Below are positions 22,232-35,400 of a stretch of DNA of 64,000 bases, in pieces. The stretch's first letter is position 1; every line of letters starts with the position of its first letter. The stretch is from Oscillatoriales cyanobacterium. GTDB lineage: Bacteria > Cyanobacteriota > Cyanobacteriia > Cyanobacteriales > Microcoleaceae. The stretch covers positions 62,001 to 126,000 of the forward strand of contig RDXX01000008.1 of NCBI GenBank assembly GCA_004292955.1. The letters run 5' to 3'. Position numbers and translations under genes: made by a program. Below the pieces are notes generated by a model. That model was not told where the DNA came from. It worked only from the letters and a program-made list of their open reading frames with translations, and searched no databases.

Positions 22232-25200
22232 CTAACCATCGATATACTGCTGTAAAATATTCCGAATTTGTTTGAGCTGAAATCCCTTAGCAAGTTGGCG
22301 GAGCTTCGTGGCAAACGGCACTAATTTTGGTTCCAAACTTTCCAGCTTAGCACTCTCCTCAAAAATTTCTTCAATGTCGCCCATAGCCGCAAGTTTCACA
22401 ATTTTTGCTACCGACTCAGAAGCCGCAGGTAACAGAGCAGCATAAGCAGGAAAATCAGATGCTGGTGACAAACTGGGAGTTTTACAATTTTGGTTTTCCG
22501 GAGATTCCTCGTAAATCCATTCTAGTCCCAAATGCACGCGCAACTGTTCCAAAAAGTGATTTGCTTCGATCGGCTTGGGAAGAAAATCATCGCACCCTGC
22601 AAGGATGCTCTCTTGCTGCGCCGACTCGAAAACGCTAGCTGACAAAGCGATTAACACGACATCTTTTAATTCCGGCAACTGCCGCAGTCTCCTTGTAGTT
22701 TCTAAGCCATCCATTACAGGCATTTGCAAGTCCATTAAAATCACATCAGGTTGAAATTTGACTGCTTTGTAGAGGCATTCTTGACCATTTTGTGCCTCTG
22801 CAACTTCAAATCCCAAACGCCCCAGCATCCTGCACAACAAATCGCGATTTAGTTGATTGTCGTCCACGATTAGCACTTTCCGCTTATTGCCCACAAAACC
22901 GACCAGCCAGCGTTTTTCCCGCAAAGGAGACACCTCTAAGTAGCGTTTGGCTGCGGGCAATTCTAAATCTAGCCAGAAAGTGCTGCCTTTTCCGAAAGTG
23001 CTGTTGACGCGAATTTTGCTGCCCATCAGTTTAGCTAATTTCTGGCTGATCGAGAGTCCGAGACCCGTACCTTCAACAAAGGTATTGCCTCCTACTTGGT
23101 GGAACGGCAAAAATATTTCTTCTAACTTGCTTTTGTCTATTCCTGTCCCGGTATCCTCGACTTGAAATCGGATTTTTAAAGCGTGTTTAGCTGCGATCGC
23201 ATTGTGGGAAAAGCGCAGATAAGTTTCTTTGAGTTCAGAACTCAAAAGCGAGAATTCGTATGTTTCTCCTTGGCTGCGACTCCAGGCCTCTGTGCCGACA
23301 TAGCCGACTTTGAAAGTTACTCCGCCGCTGTTAGTAAATTTAACGGCATTGCTGAGTAAATTTATCAGAACTTGGCGCAATCTTTTTTGATCGACTTGGA
23401 CGCAGGTGGGCAGGGGCGATACTTGTTCGTAATTGAAACAAATTCCTTTTTGATCTGCCCGCATCTGAAACAGATCCGCAATGTTTTTCGTAAAATTTAG
23501 AAAATTTAACTCTTCCGGGTAGAGTTCCATTTTTCTAGCTTCGATTTTAGAAAGGTCTAAAACATCGTTGATTAACATCAGCAGGTGTTGACCGCACTGT
23601 TGAATATTGCTGAGACTTTCTTGTTGATCGCAGCTTAAGTCTCTGTCGGTTTTGAGGATTTGAGCGTAACCTAAAACCCCGTTTAAAGGCGTGCGGAGTT
23701 CGTGGCTCATGTTGGCGAGAAATTCGCTTTTGGCGCGGTTGGCGGTTTCGGCGGCTTCTTTAGCTAATTTTAGGGCTGCTTCTGCTTGTTTGCGATCGGC
23801 TATTTCGGTTTGTGCTTGTTCAAATAGTGTCGATTGCTGGATCGCGATCGCCAATTGCACGCACAATTGCCGCAGGGATTCTATTTCTGAGGAATCCCAG
23901 ACACGGGGGCCGCTGCAATCGTGGGCGATCAGCAGTCCCCAAAGTTGATTTTCTGCGGTGGGTTGGGCAGGGTAAATGCTTTCTCGTGCTTGTAAAATTG
24001 GCACTATTAAGTTAGCTCTAACTTCAAAATTTTCAAGAATTTTAATGTAGCATTCGCTCAGATTTTCACCATAAATATCTTCGATAGCTCGAATACAGCC
24101 TTGCTGGTAAATAGCAACAAATTTATCTTTAAAACAGGGGTCAAGATTGTTAAAACCTCGGAGAGAAATTCGATTATTTGCCACGGATTCGACAACTACA
24201 GTGCCGCTCCAGTCGGGATTAAAGCGGTAAATAACTGTGCGGTCTGTTTGCAATAATTGCCGCACTTGATCGACAGCAGCGGTGAGAACTTCTTCTAAAT
24301 TGAGGGAAGAGCGAATGCGATCGAGCATGGCAACTACCAGGCGTTCTCGCCTTAATTGCTTTAGCAGCGCCATCTCAGCTTGTTTCCGGTCTGTGATGTC
24401 GGTAATTACTCCCACAAACCCGATTAAATTATCAGTTTCATCTTTAATACAGTCAGCGCGAAATAAGGTTGTTACCAGTTCCTTGCTTTTAGTTTTGATT
24501 TTGAGTTCGCCTTGCCAAGATTTGCCTTTACGAATCGTTTTAAACATTTCTTGCAGCACTGAATTTTGCGGATAAATTGCCGTTGCTCCACCCGCTGCGT
24601 TCAGTTCTTCTGCTGTGTAGCCGTACCGCTGAATAAAGGCTTGATTGTGGTAGATCGATCGCCCTGTCAAGTCAGCAATGCCGATCGCATCACTGGTGCT
24701 TTCTACGGCTTGAGTCACCCGCAGTAGGTCTAATTCAGCTTGTTTGCGATCGCTAATATCAGTAATGCTGCCGATATAGCCTTTAACTTCGTGCTTGTCT
24801 CCGATTTCGGCGATCGCCTGAGCGATCGCCCAAATTACCCGACCGTCTGGACGCAGAAAGCGGTATTCTGATTTAAAAGGAATTTTGTGAATAATTGCTC
24901 CATACCATTCATTCTTCACCCGATCCGCATCATCGGGATGTAGGGCATTCATCCAGCCAGTTTCGGCTGCTAATTCTGCATTTAATCCCGTGATTTCGCT
25001 CCACCGCTGATTCACATAAAGACAATTACCAAACGCATCACTGTGAAATATGCAAACCGGCGATGCTTCTGCCAAAGTTTGATAGCGGCGCTGGCTAGAT
25101 TGCAGTTCTGATTCTGCTTGTTTTCTTTTGGTGATATCGCGGAAGATCGAAATTATCTCGCCCCCTGCAAGCATTGTCAGCGACAATTCTTGAGGGAACT

Positions 25201-27424
25201 TAGTACCGTCGCGCCGCTGACCGATCGCTTCTATATTGCAGTACCCTTTTTCCTGGAGCACCGGGATTATTTCACGTTCAAGATATTGAATTTCAGCACG
25301 GCTGTAGAGCATTTTCCATTTCTTCCCATACAGTTCGCTAGCGCTAGCCAAGCCGTACATTTTAAGATAAGCGTCGTTTGAATAAATACATTCTTTACGC
25401 TCGTTAAAAATAGCAATGCCGTCATGAGCAGCGCCCATAGCGACTGCTTGTCGCTGAAGTTCCGACTCAGCTTTTTTGCGAGAAGTAATATCGCGAGCCA
25501 CTGCATAAATCAAACCTTCTTCGCTAAAAGGCGATGCCGTCCACAGCAACCATTTGTAAGAACCGTCTTGGCAAATATAGCGGTTTTCAAAGTAAATACT
25601 GGGCGTGCCACTTATTAGCTTTTCCGCTTCGATTAGAGTGGCTACTCGATCGTCTGGATGAATAAATTCGATTAATGGTTTGGCGAGCAGTTCGGCGCTG
25701 CTGTAGCCCAGAGCATTTGACCAAGCAGGGTTTAATCGTTTAAAATAGCCGTCGAAACCAGCAATACAAAGCAAGTCTAAGGATATAGTAAAAAAGCGAT
25801 CGCGCTCTGTCTGTGCCTGCTTTAACTCAGTGATATCCATCACTAAACCGTCCCAGAGAATATCGCCTTTGCTCCCAGATTTGCTCTGATTGGTGAGCCT
25901 TTCCGGTCTGGATGCTCCTTGCAGCCACTTAACTTTTCCGGATGGCATAATCTGCCGCCACTGCTGCCGCCAAGGTTCCAGCATAGCGGCTGAAATTGCG
26001 ATCGATGCTTCTAAATCTAAGCGATCGTCTGCATGAATTCGGCTGAAAATCAATTCTGCATTTTGCTCTATTGCTTCTGGCTCTAATTCGTAAAGTTCCC
26101 GACTGCCTGAAGAAACGTAAGGAAAATATTTTTCTCCGCTAGCTGAGAGTCGGAATTGATAAATTACTCCGGGCAGGTTGGCTACGAGTTTTTGAAATCG
26201 AGCTTCGCTTTGTTCCAGAGCTATTTGCTGCCGTCTGTATTCGGTAAAATTTCTGATTGTGCCAACTATTACTTTACTGTTATCAGCTCTTTTAAAAACG
26301 CTTTTCTTGGTAGAAATTATCCATTCTTTTCCCGCAGTGTCGGTGAATTTATCTTCTGTTTCCAAACAGATATCTTTTGCCAATAATTCTTCATCTTTTC
26401 TGCAAAAAACATCCGCTTCTGATTTTGGAAGAAAGTCATATTCTGATTTGCCGATCAGTTCTTGTCGAGATTTCCCTATCAACTGACAAAAAGCATCATT
26501 TAATATCATCCACCGGTTCTGGTCATCTTTGACAAAAATTGGATCTGGGGTCGCATTTAGAGTGTGGTTTAAAAATTCTTCAGATGCTTTCAGTTGTGCT
26601 TCGTAGCGGTAGCGATCGCTCACGTCCAACACCACTTCAATTATCCGGTCAATAGATCCATCTAGGCCGCGGATGCAGCGCAGCGAAACTCGCGTGTAAA
26701 CTATTTCGCCATCTTTTCTAAACCACCTTTTATCTGAGATGTAACCGTCGGTTTTACCTGCTAACATCTGAGAAAATTTTTCAAAATTGGCCTCAAAATC
26801 CTCTGGATGAGTAAGCTCCAGGCAATGCTTGTGCACGAGTTCGTCGCGATCGTATAAGAGCAAATCGCACAGAGCGTCGTTAACTTCAATCCAATTGCAA
26901 TTTTCAGCAATTGCGGGGTCAATAATTGGAGCGACGATGGCAATTCCGATCAGGGAATTTTCCACCACCGAGCGATATTTTTCTTCGCTTTTTCGCAAAG
27001 CATCTTGACTGTTCTGGCGTTCTATGGCGTAACGGAGCGATCGCACTAACAGTTCGCCGTCGATTTTTCTTTTGACTAAATAATCCTGTACGCCCACCGA
27101 AATCAACCGCAGCGCCAGCTCTTCGTCGTTTTGGGCAGTCAAAACTACGATCGGCACATTTACCCCATACTCTTGTATCCGAGCCACCGTCTCGATGCCC
27201 TGACTGTCTGGTAGTGAAAGGTCTAATAAAATTATGTCAAAACTTTCTTGATTCAATCGCTGCTGCGCTTCGCTGAGGCACTCTACTTTCGTCAGCAATA
27301 TATACTGCCGACCGCTAATTCCTGACAGCAAATCTTCAATAAGCTCAGCTTCCTGAGGGTGGTCTTCTACTAACAGAACCTTGAAGCACGTAGGAGGTAC
27401 AGCTAAGTTAAAAACTGCTTTCAT
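22232..27424 (-). CDS. Hybrid sensor histidine kinase: REC, seven PAS, GAF, HisKA, HATPase, REC
   Basis: 1730 residues. An N-terminal receiver domain (about 14-130, [10 protein letters not shown]) is followed by about seven PAS/PAC units (about 145-1010), a phytochrome-like GAF domain (about 1025-1200, with [21 protein letters not shown]), a HisKA domain with the phospho-histidine in [10 protein letters not shown] (about 1240), an HATPase domain (N box [12 protein letters not shown] boxes [11 protein letters not shown] and [10 protein letters not shown]) and a second receiver (about 1510-1630, VILMDLQMP). The GAF domain lacks an obvious bilin-binding Cys-His pair (it has [14 protein letters not shown] instead). 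No membrane segments are seen, so it is a soluble multi-input sensor. The last 80 residues are helical but lack an Hpt histidine motif. Confidence 0.92.
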   Translation of the reverse strand: MKAVFNLAVPPTCFKVLLVEDHPQEAELIEDLLSGISGRQYILLTKVECLSEAQQRLNQESFDIILLDLSLPDSQGIETVARIQEYGVNVPIVVLTAQNDEELALRLISVGVQDYLVKRKIDGELLVRSLRYAIERQNSQDALRKSEEKYRSVVENSLIGIAIVAPIIDPAIAENCNWIEVNDALCDLLLYDRDELVHKHCLELTHPEDFEANFEKFSQMLAGKTDGYISDKRWFRKDGEIVYTRVSLRCIRGLDGSIDRIIEVVLDVSDRYRYEAQLKASEEFLNHTLNATPDPIFVKDDQNRWMILNDAFCQLIGKSRQELIGKSEYDFLPKSEADVFCRKDEELLAKDICLETEDKFTDTAGKEWIISTKKSVFKRADNSKVIVGTIRNFTEYRRQQIALEQSEARFQKLVANLPGVIYQFRLSASGEKYFPYVSSGSRELYELEPEAIEQNAELIFSRIHADDRLDLEASIAISAAMLEPWRQQWRQIMPSGKVKWLQGASRPERLTNQSKSGSKGDILWDGLVMDITELKQAQTERDRFFTISLDLLCIAGFDGYFKRLNPAWSNALGYSSAELLAKPLIEFIHPDDRVATLIEAEKLISGTPSIYFENRYICQDGSYKWLLWTASPFSEEGLIYAVARDITSRKKAESELQRQAVAMGAAHDGIAIFNERKECIYSNDAYLKMYGLASASELYGKKWKMLYSRAEIQYLEREIIPVLQEKGYCNIEAIGQRRDGTKFPQELSLTMLAGGEIISIFRDITKRKQAESELQSSQRRYQTLAEASPVCIFHSDAFGNCLYVNQRWSEITGLNAELAAETGWMNALHPDDADRVKNEWYGAIIHKIPFKSEYRFLRPDGRVIWAIAQAIAEIGDKHEVKGYIGSITDISDRKQAELDLLRVTQAVESTSDAIGIADLTGRSIYHNQAFIQRYGYTAEELNAAGGATAIYPQNSVLQEMFKTIRKGKSWQGELKIKTKSKELVTTLFRADCIKDETDNLIGFVGVITDITDRKQAEMALLKQLRRERLVVAMLDRIRSSLNLEEVLTAAVDQVRQLLQTDRTVIYRFNPDWSGTVVVESVANNRISLRGFNNLDPCFKDKFVAIYQQGCIRAIEDIYGENLSECYIKILENFEVRANLIVPILQARESIYPAQPTAENQLWGLLIAHDCSGPRVWDSSEIESLRQLCVQLAIAIQQSTLFEQAQTEIADRKQAEAALKLAKEAAETANRAKSEFLANMSHELRTPLNGVLGYAQILKTDRDLSCDQQESLSNIQQCGQHLLMLINDVLDLSKIEARKMELYPEELNFLNFTKNIADLFQMRADQKGICFNYEQVSPLPTCVQVDQKRLRQVLINLLSNAVKFTNSGGVTFKVGYVGTEAWSRSQGETYEFSLLSSELKETYLRFSHNAIAAKHALKIRFQVEDTGTGIDKSKLEEIFLPFHQVGGNTFVEGTGLGLSISQKLAKLMGSKIRVNSTFGKGSTFWLDLELPAAKRYLEVSPLREKRWLVGFVGNKRKVLIVDDNQLNRDLLCRMLGRLGFEVAEAQNGQECLYKAVKFQPDVILMDLQMPVMDGLETTRRLRQLPELKDVVLIALSASVFESAQQESILAGCDDFLPKPIEANHFLEQLRVHLGLEWIYEESPENQNCKTPSLSPASDFPAYAALLPAASESVAKIVKLAAMGDIEEIFEESAKLESLEPKLVPFATKLRQLAKGFQLKQIRNILQQYIDG

Positions 27425-28002
27425 AATATTTATTAATTAAAAGTTGTCTCAAGCTAACTTGGATTTTATCTTTTATTTCCGGGGGAGTTATCGAATTGCA
27501 CCTACACATACATCGGCGATCGGATTGCGGTGTGACTGAACGCTACAAAACTTGTGTTTAAGAGTTATAATTATATCACAAATTCACTCGGCTGTCAACG
27601 CGAAATATGTTTTATTCTAACTTGCAATTTAACTGCTACCTTCAAGCTTCGCCCTGAAAATATAGGATTTAATTCAGCTTCTCCTGCCATCTAGCTTCTG
27701 GATATAGCCTTTCTCAAAAATATGAGGTACTCATGGGCATAGGGCATAGGGCATCGGGAATAGGGCATAGGGCATCGGGCATGGGGCAAAGAGGGCATCG
27801 GGAATACTTCACTTTTTTGAGAACCGCTATATAGCCTTTCGAGCGAAAGATGAGGTACAAATTTGATTTGAGATTTGAGATTTGAGATTAGGAGATTCGA
27901 GGATTCGAGGATTCGGGGATTGCGGAATTGGGGAATTGTTAATGAATTGGTCAATACCTCATCTTTCCGATAACCGCTATAAGTGCGTGCCTGATGTCTC
28001 GA
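27425..28002. other. 578-bp gap with short repeats between two kinase genes
   Basis: No gene is seen. Contains tandem GGGCATAGGGCATCGGGAAT-type repeats at about 27733-27805, flanked by two copies of a TATAGCCTTTC...GATGAGGTAC segment (about 27702 and 27830). A GAGATTTGAGATT run lies near 27868-27890. Confidence 0.55.
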
Positions 28003-29295
28003 TTAAGGGAGAGTAAAGTGAAAAGTTGAACCTTGACCAGGTTCCGACTCCACCCACATAGATCCACCGTGACGTTCCACAATCTTTTGACAAATTGCTA
28101 AACCAATACCTGTTCCAGAATATTCTCTTTGAGTGTGCAAGCGCTGGAAAATTTGAAAGATGCGTTCTTGATGCTGTGGAGCAATCCCAATCCCATTATC
28201 TGACACAGAAAACAACCAGTTCTCCTCCTGTTTGGAAGCGGTAATATGAACCGTAGGCGGTGCATCGTGGCGATATTTAATTGCATTGCTGAGTAAATTC
28301 TGAAAAAGCTGTACCAGTTGAGAAATATCTCCCATTATCTCTGGCAATTCACTGTAGGTAACAACTGCTTGATCGTTGCGGATAGCCCCTTGCAGGTTGG
28401 CAATTGCTTGCTGGACTACATGATTGCAATCTGCCAATTCAAAGGGTTTCTGACTGCGACCAACTCGCGAATATTCGAGCAAATCGTCAATTAAAGTTTG
28501 CATTCTCGTGCAGCCCTGAACGATATTGGTGATAAACTTAATAGCTTGGCTGTCGAGTTGGTCTTTGTAGCGTTTTTCTAAAAGTTGAGCGTAGCTGGCA
28601 ATAGTTGCTAAAGGCGCTTGCAAGTCGTGAGAAGCTACATAAGCAAATTGTTCTAGTTCGGCATTCGACCGCGCCAATTCTTGGTTAGATTTTAAGAGGG
28701 CAGATTCAGCGCGCTTGCGGTTCGATATCTCTTGTTGGAGGAGCAAATTTTGCTCTTGCAAGGCTTTTTCAACGGCGAGGCGGTTGCTGATTTCTTCTTG
28801 CAAAATCTGGTTTTTTTCGTAAAGAGTTTTTTCAACGGCTAAACGGCTGGTGATTTCTTCTAGAAGCAGCACATTTTGTTCTTTTAGCTGTTTTTGTAAG
28901 TTCCGCAGGGTAAGGTGACTTTCGATGCGGGCGAGCACTTCTTCAAACTGAAATGGCTTGCTGATGTAGTCAACTGCTCCTACTGCAAATGCGTTTACTT
29001 TGTCGAAAACTTCATCTTTAGCGCTGATAAAAATTACCGGAATTTCGCGAGTTTTAGGTTCAGATTTTAGATGCTGACACACTTCGTAGCCGTTCATTTC
29101 CGGCATCATTATGTCGAGTAAAATCAAATCGGGCGGATTAGAATTGCAGGCTCTCAGAGCCATTTGCCCATTAATCACGCAGCGGGGCGCGTACCCCCGA
29201 TGAGTCAACATTGTAGACAACAGGCGCAGATTTTCTGGCGTATCGTCTACTACTAAAATGTTTCCTAATGGCGTCTCTGGTTGCTGATTGTTCAT
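28003..29295 (-). CDS. Response regulator-histidine kinase (REC, coiled coil, HisKA, HATPase)
   Basis: The ATG at 29295 (MNNQQPETPLGNILVVDD) gives 430 residues, and a TTG 15 bp upstream is less likely. A receiver domain (about 8-125, phospho-Asp in PDLILLDIMMPEM) is followed by a coiled coil of three similar segments (LLLEEITSRLAVEKTLYEKNQ, ILQEEISNRLAVEKALQEQN, LLQQEISNRKRAESALLKSN). Then come a HisKA domain with ASHDLQAPLATI (a phytochrome-type H box) and an HATPase domain (LFQNLLSNAIKY, DNGIGIAPQHQERIFQIF, GTGIGLAICQKI). It is a soluble kinase probably driven by an upstream phosphorelay. The large hybrid kinase gene lies about 580 bp away on the same strand. Confidence 0.9.
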   Translation of the reverse strand: MNNQQPETPLGNILVVDDTPENLRLLSTMLTHRGYAPRCVINGQMALRACNSNPPDLILLDIMMPEMNGYEVCQHLKSEPKTREIPVIFISAKDEVFDKVNAFAVGAVDYISKPFQFEEVLARIESHLTLRNLQKQLKEQNVLLLEEITSRLAVEKTLYEKNQILQEEISNRLAVEKALQEQNLLLQQEISNRKRAESALLKSNQELARSNAELEQFAYVASHDLQAPLATIASYAQLLEKRYKDQLDSQAIKFITNIVQGCTRMQTLIDDLLEYSRVGRSQKPFELADCNHVVQQAIANLQGAIRNDQAVVTYSELPEIMGDISQLVQLFQNLLSNAIKYRHDAPPTVHITASKQEENWLFSVSDNGIGIAPQHQERIFQIFQRLHTQREYSGTGIGLAICQKIVERHGGSMWVESEPGQGSTFHFTLP

Positions 29296-29717
29296 TGAGT
29301 GTTTTCCCAATATAAAGGAAGAAGGAAGTTCGGCAATGGATTATGTAACACAAGATGTAACGGATGGAATAAGGCTTAGTTATGTAGAAGATAAGTCAGA
29401 AGCAATAAAGCAAGGATTTGGGTAATTAATAAAATCCCAACCATCGGGTGCGGTTCGTATATTTTATTGGGCAATTAAAAACAGACTGGGTTCTAGTAGG
29501 AATATTGGAGGAAGAGAACGAGGAATCATCTCAGAAATAGAATTTTCGATCATTTGTTTGTGCGGATTTTTTGAGATTGTTCGTTTATCAGAAAGAATTG
29601 GTTTAAATCCTATCCCTTTTGGAATAAATTAAAACCAGACTATTCATTGCTCCAATCCTCTTCCTTCTAAGTAGAGGTCGCCCTCAAGCGGTCAACTGTC
29701 AACTGAATGAACAATCT
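29296..29717. other. 422-bp gap, no gene seen
   Basis: Contains fragments shared with other gaps: GAAGGAAGTTCGGCAA and a GATGTAACGGATGG segment (29321-29366), also found around 47711-47790. The stretch 29590-29650 resembles, inverted, part of the 10480-10560 repeat. Confidence 0.4.
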
Positions 29718-32036
29718 TTAAATCTCCAGCAATAGAGTCAGAGCGTTATTGTACCAAGTCAATCCTTTATCTAAAACCTTAAAGCCAGCTACTTTACACA
29801 TAGATTCTAAAGCATAAGCTGTAGGCAGCCACCACCAAGGGCCAAAGTCGTTGATGTCAAAAACGGCTTTATCAATTACTCCGAGAATTGGTGTGCCGTA
29901 GGTGTACTGCTGCCAGTAAGCTGTTAAGATAGCTCGTTCTGCTTCGCCCAAAGCGGGAATGAAGATTACCCCAGAAGCTGGAATTTCGTAGCGTCCCCGC
30001 TCGTTTTCTATAAGTTCTTGGGTAATTGCTGAAGTTAAGATTAAATACTGCCCTGTTATTTGACGCAAGCTCATTAAAATTTGCAAAGGGTGGGGGTGAT
30101 GGTACAAAACTCCTGCACAGTGGACGACATCGTAAGGCTCACCAATTTCTGCAAGCTGAATCTGAGTTATATCTTGACTGATACAATTATAATTAGCAAT
30201 ATTTAAACTTGCCATGCGATCGCGAAAATCATCCCAAATGTGTGCGGATGCCGGCGTGACATCAATCATTGTCAGAGAAACTGCACCGTATTTGCTTGCT
30301 ACGGATACTTTTTCGTTGACTGTGCCCCACAATCCCCCGACTTCTGCAAAAGTCTGATTTTTGACGACTCGGGCAATGTAGCGATCGCGAATATCGTCAT
30401 TCTCCAACTCTGATAATATACTGCGATCGCCCGTAGAGTCATTTTTTTGCAAAATTTCCGCCAATTTCCCGGATATTGCGGCATCTTGCGGCCGAATTTC
30501 TAACGCCATCAAGTACAAGACTGTAGCTGCGTCGGGGCGATCGCTCTCGGCAAACTTTTGGGCTGTTTCGCAGTAAAATTCAGGAGCGTGCAGCGGCTGC
30601 AATTCGTGGTGATAGTAACTCGTTGCCGGATCTAAACCTGACGGCACTCTTTTGATGAGAGCATCGCCTAACTTGGCGTAAATGTTGGGGAGATCCGGTT
30701 CGATTTGCAGCGCACAAAGGTAAGCAGAAACAGCTTCGTTCCAGTTGTGGATCTCAGTCAAAGCATCGCCTAAATTATAATAAGACCAAGAAAAATTGGG
30801 GTTGAGTTCAATAGCGCGCTGATAAGCAGTAGCTGCTGCTTTCCACTGCTCGGTTTTTAACAGCGGTTCTCCTAAATTGTGGTAAGCCCAAGAAAAGTCT
30901 CGATTGAGTTCGATCGCCCGCTGGTATGCCAAGATTGCTGCCAACCAATCCTGGAGTTTAACTAAAGTTAATGCTAAATTATAATGAGACCAAAAAAAAT
31001 CTGAATTAAGAGCGATCGCCCGCTGGTAAGCTGTCGCAGCTTCCGACCATTTTTCTAATTGAAAAAGCGCATCTCCCAACTTGTGACAAGAACCAGAAAA
31101 ATTCGGATCTAAGTCAACAGCTTGCTGGTATGCTGCTGCGGACTCCGACCATTTTTCTAATTTGCCGTAAGCTTCACCGAGGCTGTAGTAAGACCAAGAA
31201 AAATTTGGGTCAATTGCCACAGCCGTGCGGTAGACAATAATAGCTTCTTGCCATTGTTCTAATTCGAGCAGAACGCTGCCTAAATTGTAGTAAGACCAAA
31301 AAGAATTCAGATTCAGCTCAATACTTTCGCGGTAGGCAGCTTCGGCTTGGCGCCAGAGTTTATTGGCTTGCAAAACATTGCCTAATTTGTAATGAAATTC
31401 CGAAATATCCGGTTGAAGCTTGATAGCTTTGCGGTAGTTAACAATAGCTTCGTCCCACTGTTTTAGGGCGCTAGCAGCTTCGGCTAATTTGGTGTAAGCT
31501 TCACAACAACTAGGGTTTAAATAAATAGCGCGGTGGTAACAAACTAGAGCTTTTTGTGGCTTGTTTTGCGCCAACAAAGTATTGCCCAAATCTAGATATT
31601 CTTCCGGTATGTCGATCGGTTCCACGCTGAGTGATTGATACCAACAGTCGGCTGCTGGCTCAGCTTGACCGACTTCGGTAAATATCCGGCTCAAATTGCG
31701 GTAAAATCCTGCAAAGTCTGGTTGTAGGGCGATCGCTTTTTGGTAACAGTCGATCGCTTCTTGCCATTGTTGCAAACTAGCGCAGAGGGTGCCGAGGTTA
31801 GCAAAAGCTTCGGCAAAATCCGGTTTGTGGGCGATCGCAACTTTATACCAATACCGAGCGTCTTCTAGCTTACCCTGAGCTTGCAGCGCCTTTCCTAAGG
31901 TTTTGCAAGTCTCGGCGGAATCGGGGTGGGATTCGAGAATTTGGTGGCAAAGTGCGATCGTCCGATCCAACTTCCCTAAAGCTAAATATATTTCTGCCTG
32001 TTGTTGCAAATCAACCGCGGCTGTTTCTGAATTCAC
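29718..32036 (-). CDS. TPR-repeat protein with C-terminal class I methyltransferase
   Basis: 772 residues. Residues 10 to about 500 form some 13 tetratricopeptide repeats of 34 residues, many of the form WSEAATAYQRAIALNSDFFWSHYNLG. The C-terminal 220 residues are a class I SAM-dependent methyltransferase: QTFAEVGGLWGTVNEKVSVASKYGAVSLTMIDV (SAM-binding motif I region), the acidic ending of beta-2, and YDVVHCAGVLYHHPHPLQILMSLRQIT. The fold and motifs resemble methyltransferases of glycan and secondary-metabolite clusters. It sits divergently from the large glycosyltransferase gene, which suggests a part in surface glycan modification. The TPR part may hold other enzymes. The methyl acceptor is unknown. 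Confidence 0.85.
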   Translation of the reverse strand: MNSETAAVDLQQQAEIYLALGKLDRTIALCHQILESHPDSAETCKTLGKALQAQGKLEDARYWYKVAIAHKPDFAEAFANLGTLCASLQQWQEAIDCYQKAIALQPDFAGFYRNLSRIFTEVGQAEPAADCWYQSLSVEPIDIPEEYLDLGNTLLAQNKPQKALVCYHRAIYLNPSCCEAYTKLAEAASALKQWDEAIVNYRKAIKLQPDISEFHYKLGNVLQANKLWRQAEAAYRESIELNLNSFWSYYNLGSVLLELEQWQEAIIVYRTAVAIDPNFSWSYYSLGEAYGKLEKWSESAAAYQQAVDLDPNFSGSCHKLGDALFQLEKWSEAATAYQRAIALNSDFFWSHYNLALTLVKLQDWLAAILAYQRAIELNRDFSWAYHNLGEPLLKTEQWKAAATAYQRAIELNPNFSWSYYNLGDALTEIHNWNEAVSAYLCALQIEPDLPNIYAKLGDALIKRVPSGLDPATSYYHHELQPLHAPEFYCETAQKFAESDRPDAATVLYLMALEIRPQDAAISGKLAEILQKNDSTGDRSILSELENDDIRDRYIARVVKNQTFAEVGGLWGTVNEKVSVASKYGAVSLTMIDVTPASAHIWDDFRDRMASLNIANYNCISQDITQIQLAEIGEPYDVVHCAGVLYHHPHPLQILMSLRQITGQYLILTSAITQELIENERGRYEIPASGVIFIPALGEAERAILTAYWQQYTYGTPILGVIDKAVFDINDFGPWWWLPTAYALESMCKVAGFKVLDKGLTWYNNALTLLLEI

Positions 32037-32491
32037 TTTTAACGTTCCTGTTTAGTAATAATTCCCTGTGTAATTGTAGAGCAAAACCTCTCTAATATCC
32101 TCCAGATCGTGCACCGACATCAGCCTGACTGTAAATACCGAGTACCTGGATGGCATTTATGCGATCGTCATCGAGGGCTACGCTAACGAACTTTAATAGG
32201 ACTTACGCACAGGTTGCCAGAAACCGGGTTTTTGCTGAGAAGACGCGCTGTGATTCGCAAATTTGGGAAAAAACCCGGTTTCTTTGTCGGAGTGCGTCGA
32301 GGACTGTTTAAGTTAATTTGTACGCAAGTCGAGCAAACACATATTTCGATTAAACTAAGATAGCAACCAGTTAAGTAAACCCACCTAATAAAACTCAAAA
32401 TACGGCTCGCGCTTAAGCTTGTTGTGTATATCTTTTTCCCTCTTCCCTCTTCCCTCTTCCCTCTTCCTTCTACTGAACAACCAGGTAAACA
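32037..32491. other. 455-bp divergent intergenic region
   Basis: Contains a hairpin-family copy at about 32204-32285 (CCAGAAACCGGGTTTTTGC and AAAAAACCCGGTTTCTTTG arms) and a TTCCCTCTTCCCTCTTCC pyrimidine run at 32439-32470 just ahead of the glycosyltransferase start. No gene is seen. Confidence 0.55.
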
Positions 32492-35400
32492 ATGTCAGCA
32501 GCCACACGCACACCGCAAGTCAGCGTAATTATAGCAGCATACAACGGATCTCGCTACATCGTACAAGCGGTAGAAAGCGTGTTGTGCCAAACTTTTACAG
32601 ATTTAGAAATAATCGTTGTAGACGACGGTTCGACAGATGAGACACATCAGGTATTGCAGCCTTATTTCGACAGAATTCGCTACGTATATCAAGAAAATGC
32701 CGGAGTAGCAGCAGCCCGCAACCGAGGAATTCAGGAATCCAAAGGCGAATTCATCGCTTTTTTAGATCAAGATGACTTCTTTTTGCCAGATAAATTAGCA
32801 GCACAAATATCCCTATTTCGCCAGCAACTCTCCTTAGGAATTGTTAACAGCGGCTGGCGCATTGTCAACCAGCAAGGCGACAAAATTTCCGATATCAAAG
32901 CTTGGGAATATTTCCCAAAATTGAACTTAGAAACTTGGATAGTACAAATGCCCGTACTTCCCAGCGCCATGATGTTTTCACGTCAGTGGCTGGAACTTGC
33001 AGGCGGATTTAATTCAGAATTTGATTCAGTAGACGATTCAGATTTAGTTCTGCGTTTAGCCCTCTTGGGTTGCGAAGCAGCATGGCTGCCTCAAGTGACA
33101 GTATCCTACCGCCAGCACGATCAAAATGTATCAATAAAAAAAGCTCTCAAACAAGCCAATCTTTTTATTACCTTAAAACAGCAATTTTTCGCCAAACCAG
33201 ATTTACCGCAGCACATCCGCGAGTTAGAAAATCCGGCTTTTTACGAAGCATTGACTTGGATGGCTTGGCAATTGTACTATAGTAACCATCCAGTAGAGGC
33301 GGTTGAATTTTTCCAAAAATCTATCCAGTACAGTCCTTATCCTCTAAGGCCAACAGTCACCGATTGGCAGAAGCGTCTGAGTGCGATCGCTCAAACTTAC
33401 GGAGTTACAATCGATTTTCAATCGTTAAGAAACTTACCAGAATGGAAAAAAATAATGGCTAGCATACCTACCTCAAAAACACCGCGAGTCAGCGTAATTA
33501 TCCCGGCATACAACTGCGAACACTACATTACTAGAGCTGTGGAGAGCGCTGTAAATCAAACTTACCAAAACTGGGAAATTATCGTCGTAGATGATGGTTC
33601 TACAGACAATACGAGGCAAACTTTAGAGCCGTACCGCGATGTGATTCAGTACGTATATCAAGAAAATCAAGGAGCAGCAAAAGCTCGAAACCGCGCTTGC
33701 GAAATGGCCAAAGGCGAATTTTTAGCATTTCTGGATGCCGACGACTTTTTCCTGCCAGAAAAACTCGCCAAACAAATTGCTTGTTTTGAAGCTGACCCCA
33801 CTTTAGGGATGGTACAAAACGGCTGGTTGATGGTTGATGAAACCGGAAAAGACATCTACCCAGTCATGCCTTGGGAAGACACGCCCAACTTAGATTTAGA
33901 AAGCTTTGTCCTGCACAAAAGCGTGCGTCCCAGTGCAATGATGGTGCGGCGCGAGTGGTGGGAACGTCTGGGCGGTTTTGACCATCGCTTTCCGCCAACA
34001 GAAGATTTAGATTTTGCTTTGCGTTTGGGTTTAAAAGGCTGCAAATGTGCGTGGTTAAAAGAGATATTAACCTGCTACCGCCAGCACGATAGCAATCTCA
34101 TGTCCGGTGGGGAAAAAGTGATGAAAAGCATGGAAATTGTAATGGAGCAATTCTTCGCCCAACCCAATTTGCCCGATCGCATACGCCAATTACAAAAGGC
34201 AGAACGTTACAAGTCTTTAGTGTGGATAGCGTGGCGGATGTATCGCGACGGATATTTGCCAGAGATGGTCGAGTGTTTGAGAAAATCCCTGTACTATACT
34301 CCTTATAATGGCACAGAAACAGTTTTTAAATGGTTGGAAACTTTTAGAGTTTCTTCGGAAAAATACACGAACAACTTTGATGCTTATGCCTTAACCAATT
34401 TAAAAGAATGGCAAGACATGGTGGCGGAGGCAGTCAACAATACCTATCAATTTAAATCAGAGCCTAGTTCAATTGGCCGCCAGCTTGCACCGCACGTACT
34501 CGTCTATGCAGAAGACCACGGAATCGGCGGTTTGGCGCAGTTCAACCACTCGCTACTTTCCAAATTAGCAGCCGACGGCTACCGAGTTACTAGCGTGCAA
34601 ACTAAAGCTTCTAATCCTTTAATTACCGAACAGCAACAACTAGGTATCGAGCATATTTGGCTGGAGTTCGATACGATGAGGGAGTTTTTGCGAATTGCCT
34701 ACAATTGTAGCGATGCTGAAAGAATTTACGCGGAAGCTAAACCGGATTTAATTATATTTAGCGATGGCTGGCCGATGGCAAATTTTGCTGCGAAACAAGT
34801 TGCACTCAAACAGAACATACCTTATGTAATTACTCTGGGTTATATCGATCGCACTTATAAGACTTTTAACCGTGGAGATCAGGTTCCCTATTTCGATGCA
34901 GTGGCCTATCAGTACAATTTAGCTAAAGCGGTGATAGCTGTTTCCCACGAGAATTTAAACTTGTTTAAGAGTTTGTTCAAAATGCCTCGGGAATGGGGTA
35001 AAGTAATTTATTACGGCAGGCCGAACAATTACTTTGAACCGCCCAATCTCTCAACCCGCCAACGCCTGCGCCAAGAACAAGGCATTCCCGAAGAGGCTGT
35101 GGTTTGTTTCACGGCGGCGAGACTGACTCCAATTAAAGGATATCAGTATCAATTGCAGGCGATCGCCAAACTGAAAAATCTGCCTGTTTGGCCGCAAATT
35201 TACTTCGTTTGGGCCGGCCCCGGTTCCACGACTCACGACAACATGGAACCGGAATTGAGAGCAACTGTCAACGAATTAGGAGTCACCGAACAAGTTAAAT
35301 TTATCGGCCAGCGGTGGGATATTGCCGATTGGTTGGATGCCAGCGACATCTTTATTTTATCATCCAAAGCAGAGGGAATGCCGCTAGCAGTGATGGAAGC